From the NCBI GenBank assembly GCA_019694155.1, contig JAIBCN010000038.1, positions 50,358-114,357 of the forward strand: a DNA stretch of 64,000 nt. The letters run 5' to 3'. Within the stretch, counting starts at the first letter, position 1. The number at the start of each line of letters is the position of its first letter. Shown one piece after another: positions 18,633 through 29,063 of the stretch. Under the pieces are notes generated by a model. It searched no databases and was not told the DNA's origin. It worked only from the letters and a program-made list of their open reading frames with translations. Both the position numbers and the translations under genes were made by a program. The stretch is from Vicinamibacteria bacterium (GTDB lineage: Bacteria; Acidobacteriota; Vicinamibacteria; Fen-336; JAGNNV01).

Positions 18633-19562
18633 TCAGAGGATCTTCTTGCCGAGCAGCGAGCAGAGAAGCTCGACCCCGAGCTTGGCGGTCTGGTTCGCCC
18701 GATCGAGAACCGGGTTCACCTCCACGAGTTCCACCGAGGCGACCCGCTCCGTGTCCGCGAGCATCTCGAGCGCGAGGTGCATCTCGCGGTAGCCGATGCC
18801 TCCGGGGCTCGGGGTCCCCACTCCCGGCGCTTCCTCCGGATCCACGGCGTCGAGGTCGATGCTGACGTGGATTCCCGCGGTGCCGTTCAGGGCGCGCTGG
18901 ATGGCGGCTTCCATGACCGCGCGCATGCCGTGCTCGTCGATGTGGCGCATGGTGAAGGCGCCGATACCCACCTGGGCGACGTTTGCGCGTTCCTTGAGGT
19001 CCACCGAGCGCAGGCCGATGATGGCCGCGCGTTCGCCGTCGATCATCGGGCCCTTCGCGTCATAGATGGAGAGGAGTTCCTTCGCTCCGAGCCCCAGGCA
19101 GACAGCCATGGGCATCCCGTGGATGTTGCCCGTGGGGGAGGTGTGCTCGGTGTTCGCGTCCGCGTGAGCGTCGAACCAGACGAGGCCCGGCTTCTCCTTC
19201 CGGCGCCGGAAATGGCGGGCGACCCCGGCGATCGTGCCCATGGCGATGGAGTGATCGCCGCCGAGAACCACGGGGAGCACTCCCTCGTCCATGGTCCGCG
19301 TGACCACGTTGCGCAGGGTGACGCAGGTGGCGCGGATCTCCTTCAGGTATTTGAGATGCGGATTGCCGGGATCGCGGGTCTCCGCCACGTGGGCCTCGAT
19401 GTCGCCGAAGTCCTCGACGGCGAAGCCCAGATGGCGCACGGCCTGGTGAATGCCCGCCACCCGGAAAGCGGAAGGGCCCATGTCGACGCCGCGATGACCG
19501 GCGCCCAGGTCGAGGGGCGCGCCGATGATCCGGATCTTCTTCTTCGTCCTTGCCGTCGTCAC
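18633..19562 (-). CDS. rocF: Arginase (ureohydrolase family)
   Basis: Hydrolyses arginine to ornithine and urea. The 309 residues contain the metal-ligand motifs of ureohydrolases: [22 protein letters not shown] and [14 protein letters not shown]. The substrate-loop sequence [13 protein letters not shown] is the arginase form rather than that of agmatinase, so arginase is favoured; formiminoglutamase is less likely. The ATG overlaps the TGA of the PAS-GGDEF-EAL gene (ATGA), so the two are translationally coupled, an unusual pairing. No ornithine catabolism or urease gene is nearby. Confidence 0.92.
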   Translation of the reverse strand: MTTARTKKKIRIIGAPLDLGAGHRGVDMGPSAFRVAGIHQAVRHLGFAVEDFGDIEAHVAETRDPGNPHLKYLKEIRATCVTLRNVVTRTMDEGVLPVVLGGDHSIAMGTIAGVARHFRRRKEKPGLVWFDAHADANTEHTSPTGNIHGMPMAVCLGLGAKELLSIYDAKGPMIDGERAAIIGLRSVDLKERANVAQVGIGAFTMRHIDEHGMRAVMEAAIQRALNGTAGIHVSIDLDAVDPEEAPGVGTPSPGGIGYREMHLALEMLADTERVASVELVEVNPVLDRANQTAKLGVELLCSLLGKKIL

Positions 19563-21715
19563 GACACCACCCCTTCTTCCGTCCGCCGGCCTTGAAGCGA
19601 GCGCGTCATCTCGTCCCGGGGCATAGGCCGGCCGAGCAGGTGGCCCTGCAGGAGGTCGCAGCCGTGGGATTCGAGGAAGTGTCTCTGGAATTCCGTCTCC
19701 ACGCCTTCGCCCACCACTTCCAGGCTCAGCTGATGAGCGAGCGCGATGGTGGCCGACGCGATGGCCTCGTCCACGCGGTCCGAGCCCACGTCCTGGACGA
19801 AGGTCCGATCGATCTTGATCCGCTTGATGGGAAGGCGGCGGAGGAGATCGAGCGAAGCGTAGCCGGTGCCGAAGTCGTCAAGACTGATGGCGACACCCAT
19901 GGCCACGAGCTCGCGCAGGGCCTCGAGAGTGCGCTCCTGGCCCTGGAGGGCCGACGATTCGGTGATCTCGAGTTCCAGGGAGCCCGCATCGAGGCTCGCC
20001 GCGCGCAGCGCGTTCGAAACGATGCCCACGATGTTCGGCTCGCGCATCTGGGCCGCCGAGATGTTGACGGAAACCCGCAGGGGTGTGCCGAGCGTCGCGC
20101 GCATGAGGGCGATGTCGCGGCACGCGGCCTGCAGGACGAAGAGCCCAAGGGGCTGGATGAGGCCGGTGGCTTCGGCCACGGGTATGAAATCGTCAGGTTC
20201 GCGCACCGTCCCGTCGGGCCTGCGCCAGCGGATGAGCGCTTCGACGCCGCACAGCTCTCCGGTGACGGCGCGCACGATCGGCTGGTAGTAGAGCGCGAAT
20301 TCGTTGTGGGCCAGGCCTTCGTGGAGTTCGTTCTCGAGTTCGAGGAGCTGGATCGCGGCTCGATTCATGGTCGCGTCGAAGAGCTGCAGGCGGTCGCGCC
20401 CCGCGTCCTTGGCCCGGTACATCGCGGTGTCCGCGCTCTTGAGCAGGGTCTGGACGTTTTCGCCGTCCTGGGGCCCGATGGCGAGGCCGAGACTCGCGCT
20501 CACCCGGAGTTCGCGCCCGGCCACGAGGAAGGGCTGGCGCATCGCTTCGAGGAGCTTTCTCGCCACCCGCACCGTTTCTTCGGACTTGAGGCCGGGAAGG
20601 AGGATCGCGAACTCGTCTCCCCCGAGTCTCGCCACCGTGTCCGACCCCCGCAGGACCTCACGCAGGCGATCGGCGCTCCTCTTGATCAGCTCGTCGCCCG
20701 CGTCGTGCCCGAGCGAGTCGTTGACGTTCTTGAAGCGGTCGACGTCGAGGAGGATCACGCCCACCTGTCCCGACTCACGGCGGGCCAGCGTGAGCGCCGC
20801 TTCCGCGCGATCGGTGAAGAGGGCGCGGTTGGGAAGATCGGTGAGGGCGTCGTGGAAGGCCACGTGCCGGGTGTGATCCTCGGCTTCCTTGCGCTTGGTG
20901 ATGTCATAGGCGGTGGTCAGCACCGCGGCCTGGCCGTCGAGTTCGATGGTGGAGCCCGTGACTTCGAACCAGCGCAGCCGCCCCTCGCGATCGATGAGGC
21001 GCACATCGTAGTGCCCCTCCACTGTCTCGCGCCGGGAACGCGCCCGGCCGCGCGCCTTCACTATCTCGACATCGTCGGGATGCACGCAGACCCAGTAGGG
21101 CTTGCCCAGGACGTCGCCGAAGGCGTCGATGGCCCACCGGTTGGCGAAGACGATTTCCTCGCCCCGGTAGATGAGAAGCGCGCAGGCCGCGCCCTCGGCG
21201 AATGCGCGGAAGCGCATCTCGCTTTCGCGCAGCGACCTCTCGGCCATCCTCCGAATGGTGGCGTCGCGGAAACTCCACACCCGGCCCTGGATGTCCCGCA
21301 TGGGCCCGAGGGGCCGCGAGAATCTCTCGAAGATCCGGCCGTTCTTGAGGGAGATGGTCTCGAAGCTCTCCTCCTCCGGATGGGAATAGAGCTCCCGGAT
21401 GCGGCCCAGGAAGGCTTCGGCGTCCACCACCTGGTCGAGAACGGCCGCGAGGGCTTCGTCGTCGCGCCGGCTTTCCATCACCCCGAGCGGAATGTTCCAC
21501 ATGGACACGAACATGTCGTTCCAGGCGAGGATCCGGCCGCCCCGGTCGATCACCAGAAGCCCATCGGCGGTGGAATTGAGGATCGACGACAGGAGCCCGG
21601 TCGGCGTGCCGGGGGCGTGATCGCGGTTGTCGAGTCCCAGCTCCGCCCGCGTGGGTATGGGGCCGCTCGGGCCCTTCCAGACCGGGGGGAGCGATCTAGG
21701 CACGGGTGGGCGCAA
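19559..21715 (-). CDS. PAS-PAS-GGDEF-EAL cyclic-di-GMP turnover protein
   Basis: Bifunctional-type c-di-GMP protein of 718 residues with no transmembrane segments. Two PAS sensor domains (about 45-155 and 160-275, the second ending in the PAC sequence DITKRKEAED) precede a GGDEF domain with intact VARLGGDEFAIL and an EAL domain with ALIRW in the EAL position, ELEITESS, DDFGTGYASL and IKIDRTFV. Both active sites look intact, so it could synthesise and degrade c-di-GMP. The first PAS (ILNSTADGLLVIDRGG) is a cytosolic signal input. The start is uncertain: TTG 21715 or GTG 21703. A short open frame with a better Shine-Dalgarno (ATG near 21727, nine codons) overlaps this start. Confidence 0.93.
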   Translation of the reverse strand: MRPPVPRSLPPVWKGPSGPIPTRAELGLDNRDHAPGTPTGLLSSILNSTADGLLVIDRGGRILAWNDMFVSMWNIPLGVMESRRDDEALAAVLDQVVDAEAFLGRIRELYSHPEEESFETISLKNGRIFERFSRPLGPMRDIQGRVWSFRDATIRRMAERSLRESEMRFRAFAEGAACALLIYRGEEIVFANRWAIDAFGDVLGKPYWVCVHPDDVEIVKARGRARSRRETVEGHYDVRLIDREGRLRWFEVTGSTIELDGQAAVLTTAYDITKRKEAEDHTRHVAFHDALTDLPNRALFTDRAEAALTLARRESGQVGVILLDVDRFKNVNDSLGHDAGDELIKRSADRLREVLRGSDTVARLGGDEFAILLPGLKSEETVRVARKLLEAMRQPFLVAGRELRVSASLGLAIGPQDGENVQTLLKSADTAMYRAKDAGRDRLQLFDATMNRAAIQLLELENELHEGLAHNEFALYYQPIVRAVTGELCGVEALIRWRRPDGTVREPDDFIPVAEATGLIQPLGLFVLQAACRDIALMRATLGTPLRVSVNISAAQMREPNIVGIVSNALRAASLDAGSLELEITESSALQGQERTLEALRELVAMGVAISLDDFGTGYASLDLLRRLPIKRIKIDRTFVQDVGSDRVDEAIASATIALAHQLSLEVVGEGVETEFQRHFLESHGCDLLQGHLLGRPMPRDEMTRSLQGRRTEEGVVS

Positions 21716-21787
21716 TCGAGGGCATGGGGACTCCGGAAGGGAGGGCTTGGACTCGAGCCTAATCTACCTTCGAACGGTTTCACGGGG

Positions 21788-24586
21788 GTGAGACAATCGC
21801 CTGTGCGCCGAGCGAGGGACCCTTTGGGCGGATGGACGGTGGCGGCGGCGGCCGCGCTGCTTCTCCTTGTGAGCTCGGCTCTGCCCGCAAACCTCCCCCC
21901 GCGATACCGGTTCAAGACCTTCGAGGCTGGGAGGATCAAGGTGCATTTCCACGCCGAAGTGGAGGCCCCCGCCCGGCGGACTCTGGCCCTGGTACTCGAG
22001 ATCCTGCCCCGCCTCGAGTTGCGCTACCGGGTCCGCGTGCCGAGCCTGGATGTGGTCGTGCACGACGCGAACGATGCGCCCAACGGCCTGGCGTCGTCTT
22101 TTCCCTACCCCTTCGTGGAGATTCGCACCGCGTCCTTCGACGGGGCCGAATCCGGCCCCACCGAGTCGTGGCTGCGGATGGTGGTGACGCACGAGCTGAC
22201 GCACATCGTCCACATCGAACAGGCGAGAGGCATCTACGGCCTGGGCCGCCGCCTCTTCGGGCGGGCGCCCTTCCTCTTCCCCAACGCGCTGCAGCCCACT
22301 TTCTTCATCGAGGGCCTCGCGGTGAGAGAGGAGACGAAGGGCACGGCCTTCGGACGCGGACGCCACACCTTCACGAAGATGCTGGTCGACGAAGCCGCAC
22401 GGGATCACAGGCTCGAGAGAATCGATCAGGCCACGCTCGGCCTCGATCTCTGGCCGCTTGGCAATGCGCCTTACCTCTTCGGCGAGGAGTTCCTCGAGTA
22501 TGTCGAGCGAATCCGCGGCGCCGACGCGACGCGGGATCTTGCTCTCGCTCACGGGCGTTCCTTCCATCCCTTCCTCGATGAACGCACGTTTCGCGACGTG
22601 GTCGGGCGGGGACTGACGCCGCTGTGGCGCGAATTCGCGGAGAAGCGCGCGGCCGGACTGCGCCCCATGGATGCGCCCGCGCTGCTCACCAGCCGCGGCG
22701 TCCTCCAGACCTCGCCCCGGCTTTCACCCGACGGCTCGACGCTCGCTTACACGAGCCGCACGACCGATCGCCTCGGCGAGATCCGTCTCATGAACAAGGA
22801 CGGCAGCGGGGATCGTCGCCTCGTGTCGCGCATCTCCGGATCGAACCTCGCGTGGACGCCCGACGGCAAGTCCATCGTGTTCGACGAGACAGGCCCGGTG
22901 GCGAAGGTCGAATCGCGTTCGGACCTTCACCGGGTGGACGTCGAAAGCGGCCGCCGCGTCCGGCTCACGAATGGGCTGCGCGCGAGCGATCCCGACGTTG
23001 GGCCCGGCGGCCCCCTGGGGTCGTCCATCGTTTTCGTGCGTCGTTTCGCGGACCGGTCCGAGCTCTCCGTGCGGAACGGGGACGCGAGAGTGCGCGACCT
23101 CACCGCCTCCGCGCCGGGCGTCGAATGGTCTCACCCGCGCTTCTCTCCCCAGGGCGACGTCATCGTGGCCGCCCGGCTGGAGGGCGGCTATCTGGATCTC
23201 GTGCTCGTCGATGCCGCGACCGGCGCCATTCGCAACCTGACCCGCGACCGCGCGGTGGACGCGGAGCCATCCTGGGTGGATGACCGCGCCATCGTGTTTC
23301 GTTCGGACCGGGAGGGGGAGTCCTTCCGTCTCTTTGTCGTGGATCGCGACGGCTCCGCTGTGCGGCGCGTCGAGAACTCGCCGGACAATGCCTTTGCGCC
23401 GGACGTCGACCTGCGCGGGCGGACTGTCTTCTTCGCGCGGTACAGCTCGAGGGGCTACGACCTCGCGCGCGCGCCGTTTTCGGAAGGCGCACTGCCCGAC
23501 CCCTACATGGACGCTTCTCCGGTGGGGGAGGCCGAGCCCCCGCCCTTCGCGGGCGAAGCCAAGGCGTACAACCCGTTTCCTTCCCTCCGCCCGCGCTTCA
23601 TCTCGCCCTACGCGGAGGTGGTCTCGGAGGAATGGCGGGTGGGCCTGCTCACCGCGGGCGTGGATCCGCTCCTGCGCACTGCCTACGGTGTCGCTGGTTC
23701 GTGGGGAACCACGGTCGATCGGCCGAACATCCTCGCTTACCTGCGCTACGACCGCTTCGCGCCCACGTTCACCCTCCTCGCACGGACGGAATCCTCGCCC
23801 TCGGCGCAGGGGCGCGAGGACACGAGAGAGGCGCTCCTCTCCGCGGACTTTCCCCTCGAGCGCGCGGCTCTCCGCTCCCAGACCGTAAGTCTCACGGCGA
23901 GACGCCGGAGGGAAGCGGCGGGCCAGGAGGTGCTCAACGGCGGCGTTCTTTCTCTCGTCTGGCGATTCGATTCGACGAAGACCTGGCCCCTGTCGATCTC
24001 GCCGGAGGATGGGCTGAGGCTGCGCGTGTCGGCGACTCGGGAATTGAAAGCACTGGGCAGCGATCTCGACTTCGGAAAGGCCATCGTCGACTTTCGCGCC
24101 TACAAGCGGATGGGCGCCACGGTGCTCGCCTCGCGCCTGGGCGCGGGGCTGACCTTCGGCGGCCGCGTGCCCCGCACGGCCTACGGGGTGGGCGGGCTCG
24201 CGAGTCCGGCTCTTCTCGATCCGGTGGGCGATCAGCCCGCGGTGCTGCGCGGCTACGACGAGCCCGGCCTTGATCCAACGCGCTACGGCAGGAAACTCGC
24301 CTTCGCCAACCTGGACTGGAGGATCCCCCTCGCCCATCCGCAAAGGGGCATCCGCGCCCTGCCGCTTTTTCTTCGCCATCTGCATCTCACGGCGTCCGTC
24401 GATGCCGCGGCGGTGTCGCATCGGACCTTGAACCTGGCGTCGGCCCGCGTGGGCGTCTCGCTCGGCCTCGGCGCCGACATGTTCGTAGGGCACCGCATTC
24501 CCCTCACCTTCCAGGGCGGGGTGGGCCGGGGCCTGACCCGCGACGGCGGCACCGTGCCGTGGTTCTCGATCGGGTTTCCGTTCTAA
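21788..24586 (+). CDS. Secreted HExxH metallopeptidase-like / PD40 propeller / outer-membrane barrel fusion protein
   Basis: A protein of about 932 residues. A signal peptide (ending SSALPA) is followed by a gluzincin-like domain with MVVTHELTHIVHIEQ (HExxH near residue 134) and a downstream FIEGLAVREE, whose Glu could be the third zinc ligand. Next come at least four TolB/PD40 propeller repeats (about 310-560; SPDGSTLAYTSR, TPDGKSIVFDE, SPQGDVIVAARLE). The C-terminal 300 residues are predicted beta-barrel: repeated alternating strands, GVGGLASPALL, and a final SIGFPF ending in phenylalanine as BAM-inserted proteins do. GTG 21803 is an alternative start with a GGTGAGA Shine-Dalgarno. Likely acts at the outer membrane; its substrate is unknown. 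Confidence 0.78.
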   Translation: MRQSPVRRARDPLGGWTVAAAAALLLLVSSALPANLPPRYRFKTFEAGRIKVHFHAEVEAPARRTLALVLEILPRLELRYRVRVPSLDVVVHDANDAPNGLASSFPYPFVEIRTASFDGAESGPTESWLRMVVTHELTHIVHIEQARGIYGLGRRLFGRAPFLFPNALQPTFFIEGLAVREETKGTAFGRGRHTFTKMLVDEAARDHRLERIDQATLGLDLWPLGNAPYLFGEEFLEYVERIRGADATRDLALAHGRSFHPFLDERTFRDVVGRGLTPLWREFAEKRAAGLRPMDAPALLTSRGVLQTSPRLSPDGSTLAYTSRTTDRLGEIRLMNKDGSGDRRLVSRISGSNLAWTPDGKSIVFDETGPVAKVESRSDLHRVDVESGRRVRLTNGLRASDPDVGPGGPLGSSIVFVRRFADRSELSVRNGDARVRDLTASAPGVEWSHPRFSPQGDVIVAARLEGGYLDLVLVDAATGAIRNLTRDRAVDAEPSWVDDRAIVFRSDREGESFRLFVVDRDGSAVRRVENSPDNAFAPDVDLRGRTVFFARYSSRGYDLARAPFSEGALPDPYMDASPVGEAEPPPFAGEAKAYNPFPSLRPRFISPYAEVVSEEWRVGLLTAGVDPLLRTAYGVAGSWGTTVDRPNILAYLRYDRFAPTFTLLARTESSPSAQGREDTREALLSADFPLERAALRSQTVSLTARRRREAAGQEVLNGGVLSLVWRFDSTKTWPLSISPEDGLRLRVSATRELKALGSDLDFGKAIVDFRAYKRMGATVLASRLGAGLTFGGRVPRTAYGVGGLASPALLDPVGDQPAVLRGYDEPGLDPTRYGRKLAFANLDWRIPLAHPQRGIRALPLFLRHLHLTASVDAAAVSHRTLNLASARVGVSLGLGADMFVGHRIPLTFQGGVGRGLTRDGGTVPWFSIGFPF

Positions 24587-24627
24587 GGACCCGGAGATCG
24601 GCGCAGGGTTAGAGTCACGCCATCCGA

Positions 24628-26457
<1,830 letters not shown>

Positions 26458-26469
26458 GAGCGGCCCTCC

Positions 26470-26844
26470 TCAGCGCGGAGCCGCGATGCGCGGCCGATCG
26501 TCCTGATTGCGCCGATCGAGGACCACCGCCACCGCCAGGATGGTGGCGAGGATCACGAGCAGGGGAAAGGCCCACCTCTTGAGGAGGCGCGCGAAGGTGA
26601 GGCTCTCAGTGAGAGGATCCCTCGAGTGCGACCGATGGTGCCGGTGCTTTCTCGCCGAGGCCGGGGGGCCCATGAAGCGGGCTCCGCAGTGGCTGCATCG
26701 CCAGAACCCCACCTTGCCGTCGGGGTTCTTGTCCTTGTCCATGGGGTAGGAGCTGCCCGATGGCCGGACATGACGCGACCCGCATTCGGCGCAGGTGAGC
26801 GAAGCCTGAACCCCTCCCGTTCCGCGACTCGTCGATTCGTTCAC
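26470..26844 (-). CDS. Small zinc-ribbon membrane protein, function unknown
   Basis: A 124-residue protein from a GTG start. Two CxxC knuckles, CAECG near residue 18 and CSHCG near 50, form a zinc ribbon, and SYPMDKDKNPDGKVGFWRC lies between them. A basic stretch ARKHRHHRSHSR follows, then one transmembrane helix (about 90-108, FPLLVILATILAVAVVL). It is 18 nt downstream of the patatin-like gene and probably cotranscribed. I do not recognise the family. Confidence 0.65.
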   Translation of the reverse strand: MNESTSRGTGGVQASLTCAECGSRHVRPSGSSYPMDKDKNPDGKVGFWRCSHCGARFMGPPASARKHRHHRSHSRDPLTESLTFARLLKRWAFPLLVILATILAVAVVLDRRNQDDRPRIAAPR

Positions 26845-26862
26845 CCAAGCGCCCCCTTTACA

Positions 26863-28308
26863 TCAGAGTGAAAGCCCCGCGGGGGCCGTGTGCGGCGCCC
26901 CTTCGTCCTTGTGTTTCTCTTCCCCAAGCGCCGCGTCGAGAAAGCAGCGATGCGCGTCACGGTGCCCTTCGTCCATCCAGTCGAGCAGTGACGTCTCCAC
27001 CTCGTTCGATGGATCGACGGCGCCGTCGAGGTCGAGAGGCCGGAGGAGCGACCGCCGCGGCCGGACCACGTGGATGACCACCGACCGGAAGCGTCTCCCC
27101 GTCACCGGGTCCTGCCACTCGCGCTCTCCCGTGCTCTTCTGGTGTCCCACCGTCTCCACGATCCGGTTCAGCCGCTCGGCCTGGCGCAGGTCGCTTTCGA
27201 TGGACGTTCTCTCCTGAAGGGCCAGGAAGGCGGCGGCCAGCGACTTGAGGCCGCGCCGCTCTCCCATGGGGCCTGGATCCTTCGCCGTCGCGGTCACGAG
27301 AACGATCTGGTCCGCGCCGAGGGCGATGGCCTCGGAGAGACCCGAGCCGGCCATGGCGGAGGCTTCGGCGATCCGGTGGACCTCGCCGCCGAAAGCGCCC
27401 TGCTTGGGAAGGCGGACCCGCCGCGGAGAAGCGAGAGGGGTCGCCGTGAAAGCCGTCGCCACAACGTCATAGAGGAGGGGAGCTACCGCGGCGTCCTTGA
27501 GGTCGAGGAGGTCGTCACCTTCGACACCGCGGGAGACCGGGCGCCGATCGTCGGACACGAGCTTCAGCACCAGGGGCTTGCGCGCATCGAGGTTCGCGGC
27601 GCGCAGGACCAGGCCGCGGAAGCCGGGCTGGCCGGAGTTCTCCGCGATCAGGCCCGCGTACTGCCTCCCGACCTCCGCCGTCTCGGGCGACTTCTCGTTG
27701 ATGGCGGGCCCGCGGGCCACTTCCCACAGCCGCCGCGCGAGCTCGCTCTCGATTCCGGACAGATCGAAAGCGCTCTCGAGCGCCTCTCCGAAACGCCGCT
27801 TCGAACTCTTCAGAATGGCGGCGCCCCGGAAGAGAAGGAAGAGAAACCCGAAGAAGGTGGGTGCGGCCAGGGCGAAGATGAAAAAGAGGCGCAGCCCGGG
27901 CGCGAGGGCGGCGAGGGCCCGCGAGATCTCCGCCATGAAGCCCGGACGCGCGAAATCCACGGCCAGGAACGCGGGCAGGAGGAGGCCAAGCAGCAGCGCG
28001 AGGAGGGCGGGGACGAGGAAGGCGGAGAGAGCCACGATGCCGAGAGAACGGAGGAAGCGGAAGCCGGGCCGCAGCCGGAAGACGCGGCGCGAGGAGATCT
28101 CGCGCCAGAGCCCCCTGTCCCCGTACAGCGCGGAGCCCGAGGCGGCGGCGCCGAAGGCCGCGGCGAGGACGCCCACCCCCGAGCCCACCATCAGGTCGAT
28201 GCGGACGCCCGCTTCATCGAGGGCCTTGAGGACGCCCGCGTGATAGGCGCCGGACGCGCCGCTGCCCGCGAACACCACCGCCGTCCGTCGGCCCAGATGG
28301 TCCTTCAT
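26863..28308 (-). CDS. Patatin-like phospholipase family protein, catalytic dyad apparently lost
   Basis: A 481-residue protein with a patatin fold start: the oxyanion region VFAGSGASGAYHAGVLKAL is present, but the nucleophile elbow reads MVGSGVGVL. In active patatins this is GTSxG or GxSxG, so the serine position holds glycine. The Asp motif DGG/DGA is also replaced, with GAFGGEVHRIAEAS near residue 300. Two hydrophobic segments (about 85-110 and 130-165) interrupt the domain after the elbow. The C-terminal part (SEAIALGADQIVLVTA) remains family-like. I infer a membrane-tethered pseudoenzyme. The ATG follows a GATAAT box by 8 nt. Confidence 0.75.
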   Translation of the reverse strand: MKDHLGRRTAVVFAGSGASGAYHAGVLKALDEAGVRIDLMVGSGVGVLAAAFGAAASGSALYGDRGLWREISSRRVFRLRPGFRFLRSLGIVALSAFLVPALLALLLGLLLPAFLAVDFARPGFMAEISRALAALAPGLRLFFIFALAAPTFFGFLFLLFRGAAILKSSKRRFGEALESAFDLSGIESELARRLWEVARGPAINEKSPETAEVGRQYAGLIAENSGQPGFRGLVLRAANLDARKPLVLKLVSDDRRPVSRGVEGDDLLDLKDAAVAPLLYDVVATAFTATPLASPRRVRLPKQGAFGGEVHRIAEASAMAGSGLSEAIALGADQIVLVTATAKDPGPMGERRGLKSLAAAFLALQERTSIESDLRQAERLNRIVETVGHQKSTGEREWQDPVTGRRFRSVVIHVVRPRRSLLRPLDLDGAVDPSNEVETSLLDWMDEGHRDAHRCFLDAALGEEKHKDEGAPHTAPAGLSL

Positions 28309-28316
28309 TGCCGACC

Positions 28317-28322
28317 ATTATC
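28317..28322 (-). promoter_or_regulatory. Candidate -10 box for a leaderless patatin-like mRNA (GATAAT)
   Basis: On the minus strand GATAAT lies 8 nt before the ATG at 28308, with no Shine-Dalgarno between. It matches TATAAT at five of six positions. No convincing -35 is visible. Confidence 0.35.
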
Positions 28323-28356
28323 CTGCATTTGGGGCCGGCCGCTGAGCCGGCGGGGA

Positions 28357-28824
28357 CTACCGGGCGTCGTGGATTGTGAGCAGCTTCACAACCTCGACAT
28401 ACCGCGTGCCCTTGGGGACGCGCACCTCGGCCACATCGCCCACCTTCTTGTTGAGGAGGCAGCGGCCGATGGGCGAGGAAGGCGAGATCCTGCCCTTCTC
28501 GGGATCGCTCTCCTCGCTGGTCACGATGTCGTAGGTGTTCTCTTCGCCCGTGTCCTCGTCGCGCACGAACACCGTGGAGCCGAGCCCCACCTTGTCCTTG
28601 GGAATGCTGTCGAAGTTCATCATCGACAGGACGGCGAGGCGGCTCTGAAGCTGGGCGATCCGCGCCTGAAGAAAGGTCTGGCGCTCTTTCGCGGCCTTGT
28701 ACTCCGCGTTCTCGCGGAGATCGCCCCATTCACGCGCGCGCTGAATTTCTTTCGGAAGTTCGACCTTCAGCTCAAACTCAGCCGCCTTGATGTCTTCCTC
28801 AAGTTTCTTTTTCGCTTCGATCAT
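28357..28824 (-). CDS. greA: Transcription elongation factor GreA
   Basis: Rescues backtracked RNA polymerase by stimulating transcript cleavage. From the ATG at 28824 the protein has 155 residues, the normal length. It has an N-terminal coiled coil with the REWGDLRENAEYKAAKERQ signature, whose acidic tip residues act in the polymerase secondary channel, and a C-terminal FKBP-like domain with EGRISPSSPIGRCLLNKKVGD-type sequence. A longer open frame upstream adds 38 residues of low-complexity sequence that do not fit the family, so the inner ATG is used, with a GAAGAGAAG Shine-Dalgarno. Confidence 0.95.
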   Translation of the reverse strand: MIEAKKKLEEDIKAAEFELKVELPKEIQRAREWGDLRENAEYKAAKERQTFLQARIAQLQSRLAVLSMMNFDSIPKDKVGLGSTVFVRDEDTGEENTYDIVTSEESDPEKGRISPSSPIGRCLLNKKVGDVAEVRVPKGTRYVEVVKLLTIHDAR

Positions 28825-28998
28825 GGACTCGACTTCTCTTCCGTATGTTGATGGGCTTCGGCCGGACCGGAACGGGCCCGAACGGGGCCCGCTACAGGTG
28901 CTGGTTCCTTGCCGAGGCGCTTCCGACGAGCGTGCCACGAAAGCCTGAACACGACTTCAGGGGGCTCATCTTGATGGCCCCAAAGGCTCCAAGAAAGC

Positions 28999-29014
28999 GC
29001 GATGTTAGCATCGC
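28999..29014. terminator. Short hairpin in the greA/SpoU divergent region
   Basis: GCGATG-N4-CATCGC forms a 6-bp inverted repeat between the divergent greA and methyltransferase genes. It has no T-tract, so it is more likely a regulatory hairpin or operator than a terminator. Confidence 0.25.
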
Positions 29015-29063
29015 GGCCCGGTTCGCCCTCCAGCCCGTCTTCCCCGAAAAGCCCCCGCCGCCC

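Noticed and set aside
19550..21787. A continuous open frame upstream of the metalloprotease-barrel gene, making it 1678 codons
   Set aside because: The upstream part is antisense to the PAS-GGDEF-EAL gene and has no recognisable domain; the signal peptide marks the start near 21788-21803.
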